DNA of 35,481 bases, taken from NCBI GenBank assembly GCA_028277665.1, contig JANQFU010000112.1, forward strand, positions 1 to 35,481. Reading direction: 5' to 3'. Origin of the DNA: Alphaproteobacteria bacterium (GTDB lineage: Bacteria > Pseudomonadota > Alphaproteobacteria > Micavibrionales > Micavibrionaceae). Positions within the stretch are counted from its first letter, which is position 1, and every line of letters starts with the position of its first letter. Below are positions 1 to 9,084 of the stretch, in pieces. The position numbers and the translations under genes are program-made. The notes beneath the pieces were generated by a model. That model did no database searches and was not told where the DNA came from. It worked only from the letters and a program-made list of their open reading frames with translations.

Positions 1-181
1 TCTCCTCAAGATCGATGTAGCCGAGATCATAATGCATAAAGGAGACGAGCCAGATGGCGTCGTCGATCTCGCGCAAGCCGAGTTTCTGTCCGGCAAAGAC
101 GGTAGAGATATTGATTTTTTTTCTATGCAGACACAGGCGTCCACACGCTGTCACGAGGGCTTCGTGGGGGCGCTCGTCGTT
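1..181 (-). pseudogene. C-terminal fragment of IS481-type transposase
   Basis: Read on the minus strand, about 60 codons run out of the left edge of the window. They start with NDERPHEAL, the end of the integrase core of IS481-like transposases. They pass directly into VTACGRLCLHRKK and then STVFAGQKLG, DDAIWLVSFMHYDLGYIDLE, the small beta-rich C-terminal domain of the same proteins. In intact members about 40 residues lie between these two blocks, so this copy appears to carry an in-frame internal deletion. It has no N-terminal DDE domain in the window and cannot be an active transposase. The family is inferred from remembered motifs; the reading frame and the joined motifs are seen directly. 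Confidence 0.7.
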
Positions 182-234
182 AACCTGAACTATGGATAAG
201 ACTTTAAAAGTCCTCTTATTCATGGCTGGGTTTG
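181..234. repeat. Palindromic dispersed repeat, left copy
   Basis: TAACCTGAACTATGGATAAG at 181-200 is followed by an imperfect inverted copy ending near 234 (CTTATTCATGGCTGGGTT), so the segment could fold into a hairpin. An inner near-palindrome of about 24 nt spans 196-219. The same 20-mer with one mismatch recurs at 35382-35401. It abuts the transposase scrap and could be an IS terminus or a REP-type repeat. Confidence 0.55.
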
Positions 235-256
235 ATATGTGTTCAACAATGCATCA

Positions 257-285
257 TTCCCAATAGACATTGTATGTTCTATAGT
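257..285 (+). promoter_or_regulatory. Candidate sigma-70 promoter for dnaB
   Basis: TTCCCA (257-262) and TATAGT (280-285) are separated by 17 nt, matching the -35 consensus at 4 of 6 and the -10 at 5 of 6 positions. They lie 58 nt upstream of the dnaB start. This is by inspection only. Confidence 0.4.
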
Positions 286-342
286 CAGGGTCCGGATTTG
301 AGAGAATCGCAAAACAAATAAAACGGGGCGGAGCAAGCCGGG

Positions 343-1818
343 ATGACAGGCAGCAGTGTATCAGCATTACAGACGGAAACCGGTGCGGAAGAGCCAGGTG
401 TTTCTTACCGGACGCTGCCGCATAATATGGATGCCGAACAGGGGCTTCTCGGCGCTTTGCTGGTGGATAACCGCGGATATGAGAAAATCGGGGATTTTCT
501 TGTCCCCGATCATTTTTTCGTCCCGGCGCATCAGCGAATTTACAATGCGATCGTGACTTTGCTTGAGCGCGGTCATACGGCCAGTCCCGTGACGCTCAAA
601 GGCTATTTCGAGACGGACGAGGATCTGGCCGATGTCGGCGGGGCCGCCTATCTTGCCGATCTGGCGGCGGGTGCGATTACCGTGATCAACACGCTCGATT
701 ATGCCCGGACGATCTACGAGCTTCATTTACGCCGGGAAATGATCGCGCTTGGCGGAGATCTTGTGAATGACGCGTTCGCGCATACGCTGGAAAAAAACGC
801 TGAAGACCTTCTGGAAACGGCAGAAGCCAAATTGTTTTCTCTGGCGGAGACGGGTTCTGTGCGCGGTGGTTTTGTGACCTTGCGCGAATCCGTCCTGACT
901 GCGATCCAGATTGCCGAGAAAGCTTACAAATCAGATACGAGCGTAACCGGCATTACGACAGGTTTAAGGGATCTGGATCAGCAACTTGGCGGATTTCATA
1001 ATTCGGACCTGCTGATTCTTGCGGGACGGCCATCAATGGGAAAGACGGCGCTGGCGACGTCTATGGCCTTTCGTGCCGCACAGAAATATGCGGAGACGGG
1101 CGGCAAAGAGGGCGGCCGGGTCGGATTTTTTTCTTTGGAGATGTCAGCGGACCAGCTTGCTCTTCGGATTTTGGCCGATGTTTCGGATATATCGGGGGAT
1201 GCTCTCCGGAAAGGAAATATGACGGAGGCCAGCTTCCGCAAATTCATCGAAGCTTCGCACAAACTCTCGCAGGTTCCTTTGTATATTGACGATACGCCGG
1301 CGTTGTCGATCGGCGCCGTCCGGACGCGTGCGCGTCGTCTGAAACGGCAGCACGGACTGGACATGATTGTGGTCGACTATCTGCAGCTATTGCGGGGGAC
1401 AGGCTCACGGCAGTCAACGGAGAACCGGGTTCTCGAGATTTCAGAGATTACGCGGGGATTGAAAGCGATTGCCAAGGAACTGGAGATTCCCGTTATTGCG
1501 CTTTCCCAGCTTTCCCGGGCTGTTGAACAGCGCGAGGACAAGCGCCCGCAACTTGCGGATCTCCGGGAATCGGGATCGATCGAACAGGATTCGGACGTGG
1601 TTATGTTCGTTTACCGGGAGGAATATTACCTGATGCGGACGATGCCGGAAATCGGCACGGATAAATACCTGGGTTGGCAGGAGCGGATGGACAAAGTTCA
1701 TAATATCGGAGAATGCATTGTCGCCAAACAGCGCCACGGGCCGATCGGGACCGTTCGGATGCATTTCGAGCCGGACTATACGCGTTTTACAGATCTCGAA
1801 GAGCGGTACGGCGAGTAG
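343..1818 (+). CDS. dnaB: Replicative DNA helicase DnaB
   Basis: This is the hexameric ring helicase that unwinds the replication fork using ATP. The protein is 491 aa, normal for the family. An N-terminal helical domain begins around residue 24 (LPHNMDAEQGLLGALL), the typical DnaB start. The RecA-like motor has Walker A GRPSMGKT at residues 228-235 and Walker B MIVVDYLQLL around 341-350. The stretch ISEITRGLKAIAKELEIPVI and the later QLSRAVEQR are standard DnaB motifs. The last part (AKQRHGPIGTV, then FEPDYTRF) is the conserved C-terminus, so the gene is complete. The ATG at 343 has a GGAG about 11 nt upstream. A 24-residue extension precedes the core, which is common in alphaproteobacteria. 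Confidence 0.97.
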   Translation: MTGSSVSALQTETGAEEPGVSYRTLPHNMDAEQGLLGALLVDNRGYEKIGDFLVPDHFFVPAHQRIYNAIVTLLERGHTASPVTLKGYFETDEDLADVGGAAYLADLAAGAITVINTLDYARTIYELHLRREMIALGGDLVNDAFAHTLEKNAEDLLETAEAKLFSLAETGSVRGGFVTLRESVLTAIQIAEKAYKSDTSVTGITTGLRDLDQQLGGFHNSDLLILAGRPSMGKTALATSMAFRAAQKYAETGGKEGGRVGFFSLEMSADQLALRILADVSDISGDALRKGNMTEASFRKFIEASHKLSQVPLYIDDTPALSIGAVRTRARRLKRQHGLDMIVVDYLQLLRGTGSRQSTENRVLEISEITRGLKAIAKELEIPVIALSQLSRAVEQREDKRPQLADLRESGSIEQDSDVVMFVYREEYYLMRTMPEIGTDKYLGWQERMDKVHNIGECIVAKQRHGPIGTVRMHFEPDYTRFTDLEERYGE

Positions 1819-1878
1819 AGTCAGAACCCGTAAATAATACCGCACCCGAGTTCACGTATTCTCTGCGGGCCTTGTGAC

Positions 1879-1908
1879 TTGCAAAATGTTTTCGGGACGC
1901 GATATAGT
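1879..1908 (+). promoter_or_regulatory. Candidate sigma-70 promoter for yqgE, possibly leaderless
   Basis: TTGCAA (1879-1884) and TATAGT (1903-1908) are 18 nt apart. Transcription would be expected to start at about 1915, which is the ATG of the next gene. There is no Shine-Dalgarno sequence before that ATG, so the mRNA may be leaderless. Confidence 0.4.
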
Positions 1909-1914
1909 GGCCTC

Positions 1915-2508
1915 ATGATGAATTTAAAACACAGTAAAGCCGGAAACGGGTTGGCCGGGACGTTGCTTGTCGCGATGCCCGGAATGGGGGATCCGCGTTT
2001 TTCGCGGGCGGTTATCTATATGTGCGCGCATGACAATAATGGCGCGATGGGGCTCGTCATCAACAACGTGATGCAGGGTTTCAGCCTCGAAACGCTTCTC
2101 GAGCAACTGGATCTGGACGATCAGGATTCGCTGGCCAGGGGCGCGCTCAGACAATCTGTATTCAGCGGCGGACCGGTCGAACAGGCACGCGGATTCCTCG
2201 TCCATTCAGCCGATTTTCGCACAGGCGACACCGTCACGCTGGATTCCGAAATCGGGATCACCGGAACGCTGGACGCTCTGCGGACGATTGCCCAGGGACG
2301 CGGCCCGGAGAAATCTCTTCTGGTCCTTGGATACTCCGGATGGAGTGCCGGACAACTTGAATCAGAGATTCAACAAAACGCCTGGTTGACCGTCACGGCA
2401 GACCAATCGATCGTCTTTCATGAAAATCCGGACGAAAAATGGTTGCTTGCCGTCCGCAAACTCGGTGTCGATCCGGCGATGTTATCGGCTTCGGCCGGGC
2501 GCGCGTGA
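1915..2508 (+). CDS. YqgE/AlgH family protein (UPF0301)
   Basis: This is a small cytosolic protein of the YqgE/AlgH family, whose biochemical role is unsettled. The family signature is clear: GTLLVAMPGMGDPRFSRAVI near the N-terminus, then NNGAMGLVINNV, GGPVEQARGFLVHS, and a C-terminal LVLGYSGWSAGQLESEI. The open frame extends upstream to a TTG at 1879, but that region overlaps a good -35/-10 pair. I therefore choose the ATG at 1915 (197 aa); a second ATG at 1918 is equally possible. Neither has a ribosome binding site. It sits 96 nt after dnaB and 66 nt before ettA, all on the same strand. Confidence 0.92.
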   Translation: MMNLKHSKAGNGLAGTLLVAMPGMGDPRFSRAVIYMCAHDNNGAMGLVINNVMQGFSLETLLEQLDLDDQDSLARGALRQSVFSGGPVEQARGFLVHSADFRTGDTVTLDSEIGITGTLDALRTIAQGRGPEKSLLVLGYSGWSAGQLESEIQQNAWLTVTADQSIVFHENPDEKWLLAVRKLGVDPAMLSASAGRA

Positions 2509-2574
2509 TAACCTGCATCATGCTCATATCTTTAAATATATCTTGTTTTTAGCGAACACGAGGAAACGATCGCA

Positions 2575-4245
2575 ATGGCTTCATACCAATATGTCTATGT
2601 CATGAACGGTGTCGGCAAATCCTATCCGGGCGGGCGGAAAGTTCTTGAAAACATCACGCTGAGCTTCCTGCCCGGCGCAAAAATCGGGGTTTTGGGCCCG
2701 AACGGGGCCGGGAAATCGACGTTGCTGCGGATCATGGCCGGACAGGACAAGGAATATACGGGCGAAGCCTGGTCCGCAGACGGCGCGCGGGTCGGCTACC
2801 TGCCGCAGGAGCCGCAACTCGATTCCTCCAGAACGGTTCAGGAGAACGTTCTGGAAGCCCTGTCCGGAGTCAGGGACATGGTCGACCGGTACAATGCTGT
2901 CAGTGCCGAAATGGCCGATCCGGATGCAGATTTCGATGCGTTAATGGCGGAAATGGGGGAGCTTCAGGAAAAGATCGATGCGGCCGACGGCTGGGAACTG
3001 GACCGGACTGTCGAGATGGCGATGGACGCTCTGCGCTGCCCGCCGGGAGACGCCAAAGTGGACAGCCTGTCCGGCGGGGAACGTCGCCGCGTGGCGATGG
3101 CGCGTCTTCTTCTTGAAAAACCCGACATGCTCCTGCTCGACGAGCCGACAAACCACCTGGATGCAGAAAGCGTTGCGTGGCTCCAGCGTCACCTCCTTGA
3201 ATATCCGGGAACGGTCATCATGGTCACGCACGACCGGTACTTCCTCGATAATGTGACAGGCTGGATTCTCGAGCTCGACCGGGGCCGCGGGATTCCGTAT
3301 GAGGGGAATTATTCCGCATATCTCGACAAGAAGCGCAAACGTCTCGAGCAGGAAGCCAAAGCCGAAGCGACCCGACAGAAAACACTGGAGCGGGAACTGG
3401 AATGGATTCGTCAGACGCCGGAAGGCCGCCGCAAGAAATCCAAGGCGCGGATCAGTTCCTACGAAGAATTGCTGGCCGGCGCACAAAATCAGGACGTTCG
3501 CAACGCACAGATTGTCATTCCCGCGCCGCCGCGTCTTGGAAACCTTGTCATTGAAGCCGAACATCTGCGCAAGGGATTTGGCGAAAAACTTCTGATCGAC
3601 GATTTGGGATTCCGGTTGCCGCCGGGCGGGATCGTCGGCGTGATCGGCCCGAACGGGGCCGGGAAAACGACGCTGTTCCGGATGATCACCGGACAGGAAG
3701 AGCCGGACACCGGAACGTTTACCGTCGGCGACACGGTCCGGCTCGGCTATGTCGATCAAAGCCGGGATTCGCTCGATGCGAAAAAAACCGTCTGGGAAGA
3801 AATTTCCGGCGGAACGGATATCCTGAAGCTCGGGAAGATCGAGATGCAGTCCCGCGCCTATGTCGCGGCATTTAACTTCCGCGGCGCGGATCAGCAGAAA
3901 AAAGTCGGCGACCTGTCCGGCGGGGAGAGAAACCGTGTCCACCTTGCCAAAATGCTGAAAAGCGGTGCAAACGTCCTTCTGCTCGACGAGCCGACAAACG
4001 ATCTGGATACCGAGACGCTTTCCGCGCTGGAAGAGGCTCTGGAGCAATTTCCGGGATGCGCCGTGGTCATCTCGCACGACCGGGCGTTCCTCGATCGTCT
4101 GGCGACCCATATCCTTGCCTTCGAAGGCGACTCGCAAGTCGTCTGGTTCGAAGGGAATTACGAGGATTACGAGAAGGATTACGAACGCCGTCACGGAGCC
4201 GGCGCCCAGCCGCACCGAATCAAGTACAAACCGATCAGCAAATAG
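2575..4245 (+). CDS. ettA: Energy-dependent translational throttle protein EttA (ABC-F)
   Basis: This ABC-F ATPase binds the ribosomal E site and gates the first elongation steps according to the ATP/ADP level. It has 556 aa, essentially the length of E. coli EttA. It contains two ABC cassettes and no membrane segments. The first has Walker [10 protein letters not shown] (about residues 41-49), signature [15 protein letters not shown] and Walker [12 protein letters not shown]. The second has GPNGAGKTT, signature [15 protein letters not shown] and [11 protein letters not shown]. Between them is the charged ABC-F linker rich in Lys, Arg and Glu (about residues 255-300), with the EttA-like segment [32 protein letters not shown] precedes the ATG and supplies a ribosome binding site. 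Confidence 0.96.
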   Translation: MASYQYVYVMNGVGKSYPGGRKVLENITLSFLPGAKIGVLGPNGAGKSTLLRIMAGQDKEYTGEAWSADGARVGYLPQEPQLDSSRTVQENVLEALSGVRDMVDRYNAVSAEMADPDADFDALMAEMGELQEKIDAADGWELDRTVEMAMDALRCPPGDAKVDSLSGGERRRVAMARLLLEKPDMLLLDEPTNHLDAESVAWLQRHLLEYPGTVIMVTHDRYFLDNVTGWILELDRGRGIPYEGNYSAYLDKKRKRLEQEAKAEATRQKTLERELEWIRQTPEGRRKKSKARISSYEELLAGAQNQDVRNAQIVIPAPPRLGNLVIEAEHLRKGFGEKLLIDDLGFRLPPGGIVGVIGPNGAGKTTLFRMITGQEEPDTGTFTVGDTVRLGYVDQSRDSLDAKKTVWEEISGGTDILKLGKIEMQSRAYVAAFNFRGADQQKKVGDLSGGERNRVHLAKMLKSGANVLLLDEPTNDLDTETLSALEEALEQFPGCAVVISHDRAFLDRLATHILAFEGDSQVVWFEGNYEDYEKDYERRHGAGAQPHRIKYKPISK

Positions 4246-4332
4246 GCCGGAAAATAAGAATGTGCGTTTGAGATCTTTTTTGTGCTAAAATTTTTAATAG
4301 AGAAGACGGTTTAGAAGATCCTCTGAGGGGCG

Positions 4333-6405
4333 ATGGCCATATTCGCGCAAAATTCCGCCGGAACGGCAAGACAGCCGGTCTGCAAGAGACCGGTAGTGTA
4401 TGTATGTCTGTTCGCTTTGCTTCTTTCCATTGTCCCGGCACGTGATTCCGATGCTGATGATGATTCATGGGTCACGATCGATACATCCGGTTTTCAGTCC
4501 GGGATTGATGACTTCAAAACTGAATATGAAGGGGTTTTAGATAATATAGGAACGGAAGTCCAAGGATTTACGGACGGCGCTGCGGATTTTACGAACGACC
4601 TTATATCAAATATTCCCGATCCCGATACGATGATAAGCGGATTTGAAGATATCACCGGAGATCTTCCCGACATGACAGGGATTGCCAATGACATACAAGG
4701 AATTACAGAGGGTTTTGACGACACGATATCGGGGATCACGGACTCTCTTCCCGATGCCGCGGATTTCGAAGAGTTTGCAGACACGTACAACAATCTGGCC
4801 GGAGACCTGCAGGAGACGATCGATTGGGGGAAAGAGGGCGTTCAGGATGTCATGGATTATATTTCCGACAATCCGATCTCTGACGAGCTTGTTGAGCAGT
4901 ACGGAGAGTTAAAATCCCTTCTGGACGAAGGCACGACGGAAGCTCTTGCAGAAGCAAAAGAGCTTTTGGGTTCGGACACGTTCGAACAGCTCAGCGAGAT
5001 TACGGATTACCTTTCGGAACTTGACAATATTACGGCGGCACTGGGTGTGATCGGAAATCTTCCGGCGGCGCTGGAGGGCGATATTATCGCTATGTTCAGC
5101 ATGTTGCAGGATCTTGCCCAGCTTGCGGGTATGGCCGACATTCTGGATGCGTATACGGACCAGCTTCTGGAAGCCCTCGGTATCGATTTCGGAACGGGCT
5201 CTCTTTGTCCGTCCTGTCCGGCAGGCGGATGCATCGTTGATGCTCATCTTGGCGTTATTTTGAAATCCTATACCGAGCACAGCAGTACACAACGTAAATT
5301 CTCGGCGGAAGAACAAGCGTTCAAAGCATACGTGCTGACGAGCTTGTGGGCCGGAGAAGTCCTGCCCTCTTTGATGAAAATGACAATGCAGGCTGTTGTT
5401 GATGTCACATTGCAGACTTTCATGATCGGAAGCCAGATTGATGCCCGCATTCAAATCGGCCATCAGAGAAAGGTATTCAGTCATACCGCGCAGAGCAGTC
5501 TTGACTATACGCCGGACGAAGACGTCTGCACGATTGCAACATCCGTCCGGTCTCTCGCTGCGTCGGAAGACAAGGCTGAATTCGCCGTTATTCCTCTTGT
5601 GCAGGCAACCCTCTCCCGGCTCTTGATGCTGGGAGACGATCCGGCTGCGCCCGGTCCCGCGGCGGACAGAGAAAACCGTCATGCGACCTATACCGAGAAA
5701 TTTTGCAGTCCTTATGAAAATAATTCCCAGATGCGCTCCGTCTGTCCGGAAGGCGCCGGCGCCGATTCCAAATGGGATGCCGATTATGCGCGCTGGGGAA
5801 CGGCAGGAACCGTTCCCGTCGATTTCTCCGGAGAAGATGAGGAAGGAGAAGACGGAGAGGCGGTCCCGACGGCGGAAACGGCCGCCTTTGAATTTATGAA
5901 GAACATGTTCGGAGACGATCTTCCGGCACGTTTGAGCGCTGAAGATTTAAAGGATGAAACAAATCAGATTCGCTTGATCGAGGAGCGTTCCCTGATCGCG
6001 AAAAGGATGGTAGCCGCCACAAGCGGCGCGCATTATCTCGCAATGAGGAGTGCGGGTACGGAGAAATCAGCAGAATATCTTGAGCCGATATATACGGCTC
6101 TCGGCGTGTCGGAAGAGGACGCCGAAATGCGGCTCCATGGAGAAGAAGGGGATACGCCGCCGAGTTATTTTGCGCAAATGGAAACATTGACCAGAACTGT
6201 CTATCAAAACCCCGATTTTTTTACAGGTCTGACAACGTTAAGGCCGAGACTGCTGCAAAAAGAAGTGGCGATGAAAGCCATAGGCGTGATGCAGGAAATG
6301 GATCATTTCGATTGTGAGCTTCGCTCGGAAATGCTGTTTGCGCTTTTGCTGGAGATGGCGCTGATTGAGGCACAGGAAAGAATCGAAAGCGAAGAGGACG
6401 CATAG
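4333..6405 (+). CDS. Secreted Cys-motif paralogue 1, long acidic N-terminus
   Basis: I do not recognise a named family. The 690-aa protein has a signal sequence (hydrophobic core about residues 20-36). Residues about 45-285 form an acidic, mostly helical extension with short Asp/Gly/Ile-rich periods such as GFEDITGD and GFDDTISGITD. A cysteine cluster CPSCPAGGC follows at 292-300. The part shared with the next three genes starts around 335: a helix with LPSLMKMTMQ, DEDVCTIAT (C399), EKFCSPYENN (C458), a third Cys at 471, an acidic linker, and a C-terminal helical domain (551-684) with PPSYFAQMETLTR, VYQNPDFF and ELRSEMLFALLLE. C661 aligns with a Cys in paralogue 4 only. TGAGGGG lies before the ATG. 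It is the first gene of a tight four-gene operon and is probably periplasmic or surface-exposed. Confidence 0.88.
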   Translation: MAIFAQNSAGTARQPVCKRPVVYVCLFALLLSIVPARDSDADDDSWVTIDTSGFQSGIDDFKTEYEGVLDNIGTEVQGFTDGAADFTNDLISNIPDPDTMISGFEDITGDLPDMTGIANDIQGITEGFDDTISGITDSLPDAADFEEFADTYNNLAGDLQETIDWGKEGVQDVMDYISDNPISDELVEQYGELKSLLDEGTTEALAEAKELLGSDTFEQLSEITDYLSELDNITAALGVIGNLPAALEGDIIAMFSMLQDLAQLAGMADILDAYTDQLLEALGIDFGTGSLCPSCPAGGCIVDAHLGVILKSYTEHSSTQRKFSAEEQAFKAYVLTSLWAGEVLPSLMKMTMQAVVDVTLQTFMIGSQIDARIQIGHQRKVFSHTAQSSLDYTPDEDVCTIATSVRSLAASEDKAEFAVIPLVQATLSRLLMLGDDPAAPGPAADRENRHATYTEKFCSPYENNSQMRSVCPEGAGADSKWDADYARWGTAGTVPVDFSGEDEEGEDGEAVPTAETAAFEFMKNMFGDDLPARLSAEDLKDETNQIRLIEERSLIAKRMVAATSGAHYLAMRSAGTEKSAEYLEPIYTALGVSEEDAEMRLHGEEGDTPPSYFAQMETLTRTVYQNPDFFTGLTTLRPRLLQKEVAMKAIGVMQEMDHFDCELRSEMLFALLLEMALIEAQERIESEEDA

Positions 6406-6413
6406 AGAACGTC

Positions 6414-7715
6414 ATGTCGATTATTAATAGAATGCGAACAAGAAGAACAAACGGGCCTGTCCTTTCAAGACGCCGTCCGGCAAAGAAAAAATGGGGACGG
6501 CTCGCCGGTTTGACGTGTCTGGGCATTCTGGCCGGCGGGGTTCTTTTTGTCCAGTCAGCCGCTGCTTCGCCCTGCTGTACGTGTATTGCTCTTGCCGCTC
6601 TTGCAACGCGTGCCGCAATCGTGGCTTTCCATGCCGATACCCGTTCCTACGTGTCTGATGAAATGAAAAAAGAGCAGGAATGGTGGATCGATGAGGTCAT
6701 GGAAGGGCATGTCAGGCCCGCGCTTCAGAGAATGACCCGTACATTTGTAACGCTGCAAAAGCTTGTTACGGTTGATTACTACAAAATGACCGATGTTGAG
6801 AATCTGTTGGAAACGTCTCAAACATACGGATTGAAACAGGCCGAAATTCATAAAAAATTTCAGTCCTCCCAGGAGCTGTGTGAGATCGGAACGTTGGTTG
6901 GCGGGCTTGCCGCAGCCCGGGAAATTTCGCGCGGGACGACACTGTCCATGAGCGAATACGGAATCAAACGCGACTTGTTCGACGCCGGCGCGGTGTCGGC
7001 CGAAGGCCGGGATGAAGATATGGCCGCACGTCTGGAGCAGTTCAAGACAACATATTGCGATCCCCGCGCCCAGAATTTCGCTTTGGAACAGGTCTGCGGC
7101 GAGGGCGGCCCCCCCGCCCGGCGGAACCGGGACATCCATTACGCCATGATGGCCGACATTCCAAAAACGCTGGATGTTTCAGCGGTCGGGGCTGCCGATC
7201 CGGAAGGAGGGGAGGAATACCTTGAGGATCTTCAGGCGCTTGAGGTTAATCTTTTCGGAAGCGAGGTCCTTTGGCCGATTGAAGATCTGGAAGGGAATGA
7301 AAAGAAACACGAAAAACTTCTCAGCATTGCCGCCGCGCGCAGCGTGGCGCGAAACAGTTACTGGCGGCAGGTTGGTTTGAAGGCCGCCGGTCCTCCCAAC
7401 CGACGGGAATTTATGGCTGCCGTTCTCAAGGAGCTTGGCGCTGAAGACGATGCCATTAATGCCTATATGAGCAAAAATCCGAGTTTTTACGAACGTCTGG
7501 ACGTATTGGCGAAAAAATATCTTCAAAAACCTGGTTTTTATATCGGCCTGAATGACAAGCCCGGCAATCTGGTCCGTAAAAGCGCCGCTCTCGACATGAT
7601 TAAACTGATGATTCGGGGGGAACGCAAAAAGACCCGGGAAGCGTCTTCCGCCACCGCGGCAGTCTGGTTAATGACGGAACTGAATGCTGCGCAGGACCGG
7701 GTTGAAAACAAGTAA
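6414..7715 (+). CDS. Secreted Cys-motif paralogue 2, compact
   Basis: This 433-aa protein is of the same unnamed family as its neighbours and begins 8 nt after paralogue 1. An unusually long, Arg/Lys-rich leader (residues 1-27) precedes a hydrophobic segment (about 30-50) ending in SAAAS, a likely signal-peptidase site. The mature protein would start with a cysteine cluster PCCTC (54, 55, 57). Then come a helix with EVMEGHVRPALQRMTRT, the family motif HKKFQSSQELCEIGT (C156), TYCDPRAQN (C215) and a third Cys at 228. The C-terminal domain shows ARSVARNSYW, EFMAAVLKELG, NPSFYERLDVL and KPGFYIGL. It lacks the long acidic extension of paralogues 1 and 4 and the C-terminal Cys. No membrane helix is visible besides the signal. 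The function is unknown. Confidence 0.87.
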   Translation: MSIINRMRTRRTNGPVLSRRRPAKKKWGRLAGLTCLGILAGGVLFVQSAAASPCCTCIALAALATRAAIVAFHADTRSYVSDEMKKEQEWWIDEVMEGHVRPALQRMTRTFVTLQKLVTVDYYKMTDVENLLETSQTYGLKQAEIHKKFQSSQELCEIGTLVGGLAAAREISRGTTLSMSEYGIKRDLFDAGAVSAEGRDEDMAARLEQFKTTYCDPRAQNFALEQVCGEGGPPARRNRDIHYAMMADIPKTLDVSAVGAADPEGGEEYLEDLQALEVNLFGSEVLWPIEDLEGNEKKHEKLLSIAAARSVARNSYWRQVGLKAAGPPNRREFMAAVLKELGAEDDAINAYMSKNPSFYERLDVLAKKYLQKPGFYIGLNDKPGNLVRKSAALDMIKLMIRGERKKTREASSATAAVWLMTELNAAQDRVENK

Positions 7716-7753
7716 GGGCGAATTGCCCGAAGAACCGGAAGAGAGGACATATC

Positions 7754-9079
7754 ATGATAACGGCAAAAACAAGACATGAAAAAGTAAGGATCCGGGGACA
7801 CATCCGGCGTAGCGTTTTTTCCGCGACCCTTTCCGCCGTTTTGTTTGTCTCTGCATTCTTTTCCGTTCCTTCGAATTTTTCCGCACCCGGCGGCATTCGT
7901 CCTGCGTACGCGCAACTCTGCGCGGAATGTTGTGCCTGCGTGGAAGCAAGCTCATGGAATACAAGATGGCTCGTGATTTTTCCCTTGCACATCATGCTTC
8001 GTAACCATATTTCCGGCCTGTTTGAGGAACAGAAAAAATTCGTTGTCGATGAATTTTATATGGGCCATGTCGTTCCGGCCATGCAGGATATGACGCGGGA
8101 ACTTGAATCGAACGGACAAATGTTTACGGTCGATCTTGCGAAGATGATGGACGCGGACAATTTCGTGGAGGCAACCCAGGCAAAAGCGGAAATGAGAGCG
8201 GACATCCATATGGAGTTTCAGCCCTCTGACGAGCTTTGCAAAATCGGAACGCTGACCCGGGATCTTGCCGCAGCGGAAAGTAAAGCGCGTTACGCAACCT
8301 TGATGCTGGCTGAATCGTTTACCAAGCGTCAGGGCTACGAGGCCGGGAGTGTCTCGGCGGACGGGCCGGATGCGGATGTGAAAGCCAGACATCAGCAGAG
8401 GCAGACTACGTTCTGTAACCCGCATTTCAATAACGGGAGAAATCAGGACGTAGAAGGCTGTACGGAAACGGATCCGAAATACCGGGGCGCTGATGTCAAT
8501 TTTACCCAGACAATCTGGTCGCCTCTGACCATTCCGATTGAAACCCTGACATCCGGAGAGACAACCATCGAGCAAGAAGCGGTTGAAGCTTTTATCAATC
8601 ATCTGGTTCCCGTGTTGCCCGGGCAAGTCCCGGACGGAGACAGTACGGCAGGCAAAGAACGTGAAATGGACCAGCAATCCCTGTCTGCCAAATTCAGTGT
8701 TGCGACCTCTGTTCTGGCTCACCTGGCCGGGATGAAAGCATCCGGCACCGGGAACGGAGCGGAATTTCTGAGAGCCGTCTACGCCGCTATGGGTATTCCG
8801 GACGGGAATACGGAACAGCTCGGTGAAAACCCAAGCTATTATGCGATTATGGAAGTTTTGACGAGCGCTCTGCCCAAAGATCCCTCTCTTTACTTAAATC
8901 TTGGAGGATCTCCGGAGAACGCGACCCGGATGATGGTTGCCATGCAGGCGATCATGCTCATGCTCTCCCGCGACATGTATAAAACCGATTTGCAGATTTC
9001 TGCGGTTCTCGCTGTGTTGCTTGCTACTGAGCTGGATTCTCTGCAGCGCCGCTTCGTCGAAAACACTTCGGGGGCCTGA
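7754..9079 (+). CDS. Secreted Cys-motif paralogue 3, compact
   Basis: This 441-aa protein is of the same unnamed family. A basic leader and hydrophobic core (about residues 18-45) end in PAYA-Q at 53, a convincing signal-peptidase I site. The mature N-terminus carries the cysteine cluster LCAECCAC (56, 59, 60, 62). The shared elements follow in order: FYMGHVVPAMQDMTRE, IHMEFQPSDELCKIGT (C162), TFCNPHFNNG (C221), C236, DVNFTQTIWSPLTI, and the C-terminal domain with SVATSVLAHLAGM, EFLRAVYAAMGI, NPSYYAIMEVLT and LAVLLATELDSLQ. It may be the least diverged copy, since it matches the others best across each motif. It lies 38 nt after paralogue 2 and 5 nt before paralogue 4. ATTGCCCGAAGAACCGGAAG precedes the start, with GGAAGAGAGG as the likely ribosome binding site. 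Confidence 0.88.
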   Translation: MITAKTRHEKVRIRGHIRRSVFSATLSAVLFVSAFFSVPSNFSAPGGIRPAYAQLCAECCACVEASSWNTRWLVIFPLHIMLRNHISGLFEEQKKFVVDEFYMGHVVPAMQDMTRELESNGQMFTVDLAKMMDADNFVEATQAKAEMRADIHMEFQPSDELCKIGTLTRDLAAAESKARYATLMLAESFTKRQGYEAGSVSADGPDADVKARHQQRQTTFCNPHFNNGRNQDVEGCTETDPKYRGADVNFTQTIWSPLTIPIETLTSGETTIEQEAVEAFINHLVPVLPGQVPDGDSTAGKEREMDQQSLSAKFSVATSVLAHLAGMKASGTGNGAEFLRAVYAAMGIPDGNTEQLGENPSYYAIMEVLTSALPKDPSLYLNLGGSPENATRMMVAMQAIMLMLSRDMYKTDLQISAVLAVLLATELDSLQRRFVENTSGA

Positions 9080-9084
9080 TTGCA

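Noticed and set aside
2941-4215. A 424-codon minus-strand open frame opposite ettA
   Set aside because: It mirrors ettA codons and carries no recognisable domain; ettA is unambiguous.
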